DNA of 8,670 nucleotides, from assembly GCA_033720735.1 (NCBI GenBank), contig JAWWBX010000185.1, positions 1 through 8,670 on the forward strand, in the 5' to 3' direction. Made by a program: the position numbers and the translations under genes. The notes under the pieces were generated by a model, which did no database searches, was not told the origin of the DNA, and worked only from the letters and a program-made list of their open reading frames with translations. How positions within the stretch are numbered: the stretch's first letter is position 1; every line of letters begins with the position of its first letter. Positions 5,381-8,670 of this stretch are shown one piece after another. Source of the DNA: B8-G4 sp033720735. Its GTDB lineage: Bacteria > Bacteroidota > Bacteroidia > Chitinophagales > Saprospiraceae.

Positions 5381-7618
5381 TTAATTTTCCAAATATGTAT
5401 CCAGAACATTCCCATAAAGTTCCTTCCAAACGCCGATATTTCCAAATGCGATCCCATCGACTGTCACTTCGGCATCGGTGACTTCACCGAGTTGTTGAAA
5501 CGGCACGGGTCCGTTTTCCATAACGGACAGAAATGCAGATTGTTGGGTCGGATGCACGGATACGACGGCACGACCTTGTCCCTCACCAAACAGAAATGCA
5601 TCCTTGCGAACGGAATGGTCGGTCCTGATCGCAAAACCGAGCGATCGCGGAAATGCGGATTCCATCAGGCAGGTCATCAAGCCGCCTTCAGAAAGGTCGT
5701 GGGCACTCGTGACCGCCTTTGCATCAATCAATTGGCGAAGCGTCTCGTGCAAGGCGACTTCTTCCTCCAGTTCAAAGTAAGGGGCTGGTGAAAGTTCCAC
5801 ATGATGTACGCGGGTGAGATATTCCGAAGACGCAATGTCATCAGTCACTCGTCCCAGCAGGTACACGAAGTCTCCGGGCTGCACAAAGTCCAGGGTCATT
5901 ATCTGTTCTGCGTCTTCCAGCAACCCAACCATTCCGATGGTGGGGGTGGGGTAGACCGGCTCGGTGTGATCCTGGTAGACCGACTGGTTGTAGAAACTCA
6001 CGTTACCTCCGGTCACAGGGGTATCGAGGCGTCGGCAGGCAGCTCCCATGCCTTTGATGGCATGCACAAACTGCCAGTACACTTCCGGGTTGTAAGGATT
6101 ACCAAAGTTGAGACAATTGGTGATGGCCAGCGGCAGTGCGCCGGTACACGACAGATTGCGTGCTGCCTCACAGACTGCGATCATCGCACCCACCTCCGGG
6201 TCAGCATGTACATAGCGGGCATTACAGTCGACGGTCGCCGCAAGCGCCTTGCGGGTCCCCTTGAGCCTGATCGTTGTGGCGTCCGAAGGCCTGACAGTAT
6301 TCAGGTTGTTGGTGCGCACGGTATGATCATATTGTTCATATACCCAGCGCTTTGAGGCGATGTTGGGAGAACTGATCAACAGTTCGGCAACACGTTTGAT
6401 ATCCGTGGCCACCGGGATCTGATCCGGATCGAAACGTTCAATCTGTTTCAGGTAGGCAGGCGGTTGATACGCCCGGTCGTAGACGGGGGCACCGCCACCC
6501 AATACCAGTGGTTCTGCCGGGACATCGGCTACTAATTCGCCATTTTGGTAGAATTCGAGCCGGCCGGTGCCGGTGACCTCTCCGATCCGTTCGCACTCGA
6601 GGTCCCATTTGTCGAAGACTTCAAACAAACGATCCTCTTCGCCACGCCGGGCCACGATGAGCATGCGCTCCTGGCTTTCCGAAAGAAGGATCTCGAACGG
6701 CTGCATGCCTGTTTGGCGGGTGGGGACCTTGTCAAGGTCGATCCGCATACCTGTTCCACTCTTGGCGCTCATTTCCGACGTCGAGCAGGTGATCCCTGCC
6801 GCACCCATATCCTGCATGCCGACCACCGCTCCTGTGCGGATGACTTCGAGGCTGGCCTCAAGGAGCAGTTTCTCCTGGAAGGGATCACCGACCTGAACGG
6901 CCGGCAGATCTTGTGCGGAATCTTCCGTGAGATCAGCGGAAGCAAAGGTGGCGCCATGAATGCCATCCCTTCCTGTGGCAGATCCCACGATAAACACGGG
7001 GTTGCCCGGTCCGTCGGCACATGCCGAGATCGTTTCACCCTTCCTGACGATACCGATCGACATGGCGTTCACCAGAATGTTCTGTTTGTAACACGGATGA
7101 AAATAGACCTCGCCGCCGATGGTAGGCACCCCCAGGCAGTTGCCGTAGTCGCCAATCCCGCTCACCACCCCTTTGACGAGGTGCCGCATGTGCGCGGATT
7201 GCAGTGGTCCGAAGCGCAACGAATTGAGCGCCGCAATGGGCCGTGCACCCATCGTGAAAATATCACGGTGGATCCCACCGACGCCAGTGGCAGCACCCTG
7301 GTACGGCTCGATCGCGGACGGATGGTTGTGGGACTCGATCTTGAAGGCGCAAGCCAGGTCCCCGCCGATGTCAACCAGCCCGGCGTTTTCCTCTCCCGCA
7401 CCGACCAGCAGCCTGCCGCCGTCGCGGGGCAGGGTCTTCAGGTATTTGATCGAGTTTTTGTACGAACAATGCTCAGACCACATGACGGAAAAAATGCTGA
7501 GCTCGGTAAAATTGGGGGTGCGCCCGAGGATCTCATTGATACGCTCAAATTCCTCCTGGTTGAGCCCAAGCTGAAGTGCGGTATCAACGGTGACGCTGGC
7601 CTGCGTGGCTGTATCCAT
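5381..7618 (-). CDS. purL: Phosphoribosylformylglycinamidine synthase, small-form catalytic subunit PurL
   Basis: PurL catalyses the fourth step of purine synthesis, converting FGAR, ATP and ammonia into FGAM. The 745-residue length matches the small-form enzyme, which works with separate PurQ (glutaminase) and PurS; neither is in the window. Diagnostic motifs are intact: MWSEHCSYKNS with catalytic H50, GAGEENAGLVDIGGDLA, the phosphate and metal-binding ESHNHPSAIEPYQGAATG (H97, H99), HRDIFTMGARP, and MQDMGAAGITCSTSEMSAK (from M268). The two AIRS-type repeats appear complete and I see no frameshift. The ATG at 7618 lies about 34 bases downstream of a Bacteroidota-type -7 element, and no strong Shine-Dalgarno precedes it. 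A TlpA-like gene follows after 12 bases. On the opposite side of the terminator lies an unrelated convergent operon. Confidence 0.98.
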   Translation of the reverse strand: MDTATQASVTVDTALQLGLNQEEFERINEILGRTPNFTELSIFSVMWSEHCSYKNSIKYLKTLPRDGGRLLVGAGEENAGLVDIGGDLACAFKIESHNHPSAIEPYQGAATGVGGIHRDIFTMGARPIAALNSLRFGPLQSAHMRHLVKGVVSGIGDYGNCLGVPTIGGEVYFHPCYKQNILVNAMSIGIVRKGETISACADGPGNPVFIVGSATGRDGIHGATFASADLTEDSAQDLPAVQVGDPFQEKLLLEASLEVIRTGAVVGMQDMGAAGITCSTSEMSAKSGTGMRIDLDKVPTRQTGMQPFEILLSESQERMLIVARRGEEDRLFEVFDKWDLECERIGEVTGTGRLEFYQNGELVADVPAEPLVLGGGAPVYDRAYQPPAYLKQIERFDPDQIPVATDIKRVAELLISSPNIASKRWVYEQYDHTVRTNNLNTVRPSDATTIRLKGTRKALAATVDCNARYVHADPEVGAMIAVCEAARNLSCTGALPLAITNCLNFGNPYNPEVYWQFVHAIKGMGAACRRLDTPVTGGNVSFYNQSVYQDHTEPVYPTPTIGMVGLLEDAEQIMTLDFVQPGDFVYLLGRVTDDIASSEYLTRVHHVELSPAPYFELEEEVALHETLRQLIDAKAVTSAHDLSEGGLMTCLMESAFPRSLGFAIRTDHSVRKDAFLFGEGQGRAVVSVHPTQQSAFLSVMENGPVPFQQLGEVTDAEVTVDGIAFGNIGVWKELYGNVLDTYLEN

Positions 7619-7651
7619 AGAACGGAAACTTCGACGGTGTTTTCAGAAAGT

Positions 7652-7660
7652 GCAAAGATA
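7652..7660 (-). promoter_or_regulatory. Bacteroidota-type -7 promoter element for purL
   Basis: On the minus strand the sequence TATCTTTGC matches the TAnnTTTG -7 consensus of the Bacteroidota primary sigma factor. It lies in the 102-bp gap between the subunit III-like gene and purL, about 34 bases before the purL ATG, which leaves a short leader. I do not see a convincing TTG-type -33 box at the expected distance. No purine riboswitch or operator is evident in the short leader. The element also supports the phylum assignment. Confidence 0.6.
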
Positions 7661-7720
7661 ATATTCTCCCTTAGCCGCAGGGATGATAACGGAGCAGAGC
7701 AACGGATCCTGAATGCTGTG

Positions 7721-8311
7721 TCAGGACAACAGCGCGCTGGCGGTCAGTAAAATGACCAGAAGGATCCACAACACATCCAGGAAATTCCAGTAAAGCGTAA
7801 CCGCCCAAACGTACCGCCGGAGCTTGACAGGCGGACTGAGCAGGTCCGGGATGAAGCGTTTCTGTCGGCGGATGAGAACTACAAGAAACGGGAATCCGGC
7901 CAGAACGTGTGCCAGGTGCAAACCGCTGAGCAGGAAGAGGTAACTCATCGACTGGGTGGATCCGATGCTCCGCTCTGCATCAAAGAACAGCAGCCAGCCG
8001 ATCACTTGGAGGAGCACGAAGACCAGCGTCAGGACCAGTGTCACCGCCAAGTGGCGTGGTGCCGCCGGATCCCCCAATGCGTCCCCGAGGTTTCGTACTT
8101 TTCTCAGATGCCGGGTCGCCAGAAAGAGGATCGGGATATTGAGATAGAACAGGACGGGTGGGTACGGGGCGGTGATCCCCGTCGTAAAGCGGGTATACAG
8201 GTATGCGGCCGAAGCACCCAGAAACAACGTCGAGATCCCTGCCAATAGCAGGACCATCATGATCGAAGTGGCGTGGATCTGCCCTGAGGTTGCGTTTTCT
8301 GGTTCGGTCAA
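7721..8311 (-). CDS. Heme-copper oxidase subunit III-like membrane protein, TTG start
   Basis: This 196-residue integral membrane protein has five predicted transmembrane segments, at about 15-39, 49-66, 88-110, 124-147 and 167-192. The last two carry the subunit III signatures SGLHLAHVLAG (129-139) and LYWNFLDVLWILL (173-185). The segment LLQVIGWLLFF also fits the family. Subunit III sits beside the catalytic core of cytochrome oxidases and does not bind metal. The usual histidine in YWHFxDxxW is asparagine here (N176). The reading frame stays open upstream to an ATG at 8548, but that portion lies over the antiporter gene, is hydrophilic and arginine-rich, and is not a plausible protein. The start taken is the TTG at 8311-8309, which overlaps the antiporter stop as TTGA and yields MTEPENATSGQIHATSIMM. 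No oxidase subunit I or II is in the window. The protein could be part of a split oxidase operon or an orphan. Confidence 0.8.
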   Translation of the reverse strand: MTEPENATSGQIHATSIMMVLLLAGISTLFLGASAAYLYTRFTTGITAPYPPVLFYLNIPILFLATRHLRKVRNLGDALGDPAAPRHLAVTLVLTLVFVLLQVIGWLLFFDAERSIGSTQSMSYLFLLSGLHLAHVLAGFPFLVVLIRRQKRFIPDLLSPPVKLRRYVWAVTLYWNFLDVLWILLVILLTASALLS

Positions 8312-8670
8312 GTTTCGGCCGTTTTCTTGCCTAACTTCAGGACCACGCCGGTCAGAATAGCCAGACTCACCGCTCCGAGTGCGAAGGAGATGCCCCAGCC
8401 GCCTCCCAGAAGGGTTGCCGTCGTCCCTGCGATCAGGCTCACAATACCAACAGTCAATGCGTACGGAAGTTGCGTGCGCACGTGGTCGATGTGGTTGCAA
8501 TCCGAAGCCAGCGATGACAGGATGGTGGTATCTGAAATAGGCGAACAATGATCACCCAGAACCGAAGCGGCCAGGACGGTTGCGATCACGTTGAGCAGGA
8601 TCTCCAGAGACAATTGCGGGTCAAAACCGCTGACCGTGCACACGGCCCAGGTGGTCGGGATGGCGATCGG
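8308..8670 (-). CDS. nhaC: Na+/H+ antiporter NhaC family, C-terminal part (continues beyond window)
   Basis: About 120 C-terminal residues of a secondary transporter are present and the 5' part lies beyond the right edge. The visible protein starts inside a membrane segment (PIAIPTTWAVCTVSG) and contains the highly characteristic NhaC signature GDHCSPISDTTILSS (DNA 8556-8512), followed by HIDHVRTQLPYAL and two hydrophobic segments. The reading frame is open through the edge, so the GTG at 8643 is an internal valine and not the start. NhaC proteins exchange sodium for protons across the inner membrane and help pH and sodium homeostasis. The TGA stop overlaps the TTG start of the subunit III-like gene, so the two are probably translated together. 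Related antiporters for malate/lactate (MleN) share this signature, so the exact substrate is not certain. Confidence 0.92.
   Translation of the reverse strand, partial: PIAIPTTWAVCTVSGFDPQLSLEILLNVIATVLAASVLGDHCSPISDTTILSSLASDCNHIDHVRTQLPYALTVGIVSLIAGTTATLLGGGWGISFALGAVSLAILTGVVLKLGKKTAET

Noticed and set aside
7688..7708. Short direct repeat AACGGA around GCAGAGC in the gap before purL
   Set aside because: Two six-base copies can occur by chance; there is no inverted symmetry and no known operator match.
7619..7720. Possible terminator or riboswitch between the subunit III-like gene and purL
   Set aside because: I found no stable hairpin with a T-tract and no conserved purine riboswitch core in the 102 bases; only the -7 promoter element is supportable.
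6545..7750. Long open frame of 401 codons on the plus strand, antisense to purL
   Set aside because: It lies almost entirely over the well-supported purL gene, its translation has no recognisable motif, and long antisense frames are common opposite GC-rich genes. It also runs across the purL promoter region.
8312..8548. N-terminal extension of the subunit III-like gene to the ATG at 8548
   Set aside because: This part overlaps the conserved NhaC signature in another frame, and its translation is arginine-rich, hydrophilic and unlike any subunit III N-terminus.

Overview
The window most likely comes from a high-GC member of the Bacteroidota, and the Saprospiria are an unproven guess within that phylum. 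Three things point this way: a TAnnTTTG-type promoter element upstream of purL, weak or absent Shine-Dalgarno sequences at several starts, and a DUF4369-TlpA lipoprotein typical of the phylum. All eight genes are tightly packed. I see no tRNA, rRNA, CRISPR array, insertion sequence or phage feature.

Left half, plus strand (14-4192): four overlapping genes form one translationally coupled block. They are (1) a GMC-type FAD dehydrogenase with a three-cysteine iron-sulfur motif, (2) its Tat-exported lipoprotein small subunit of the gluconate 2-dehydrogenase subunit 3 family, (3) a Tat-exported TIM-barrel protein of the hydroxypyruvate isomerase/sugar isomerase type, and (4) a divergent adenosine deaminase-like metallohydrolase with a complete active site. 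Genes 1 and 2 look like the large and small subunits of a periplasmic glucoside 3-dehydrogenase/FAD-glucose dehydrogenase. The large subunit has no signal peptide and should be exported with its small partner. Gene 3 could process the keto-sugar product in the periplasm. The role of the deaminase-like fourth gene, which has no export signal, is not obvious and is the most open question here. No cytochrome c electron acceptor lies in the window.

Middle (4193-4264): a short convergent intergenic space holds a perfect 10-bp stem hairpin, probably the terminator of the minus-strand operon and perhaps of both.

Right half, minus strand (reading from 8670 down to 4265): the C-terminal part of an NhaC Na+/H+ antiporter runs off the window edge. 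It overlaps by a few bases a small heme-copper oxidase subunit III-like membrane protein, which must start at a TTG codon. After a 102-bp gap with a Bacteroidota-type promoter comes purL (FGAM synthase, the small form that needs separate PurQ and PurS). Twelve bases further on is a TlpA-like thioredoxin lipoprotein with a DUF4369 domain.

The candidate for something new is the four-gene plus-strand block, in particular the coupling of a periplasmic sugar-oxidation module to an ADA-like hydrolase. The right half is ordinary apart from the NhaC/subunit III pairing and the odd purL/TlpA pairing.
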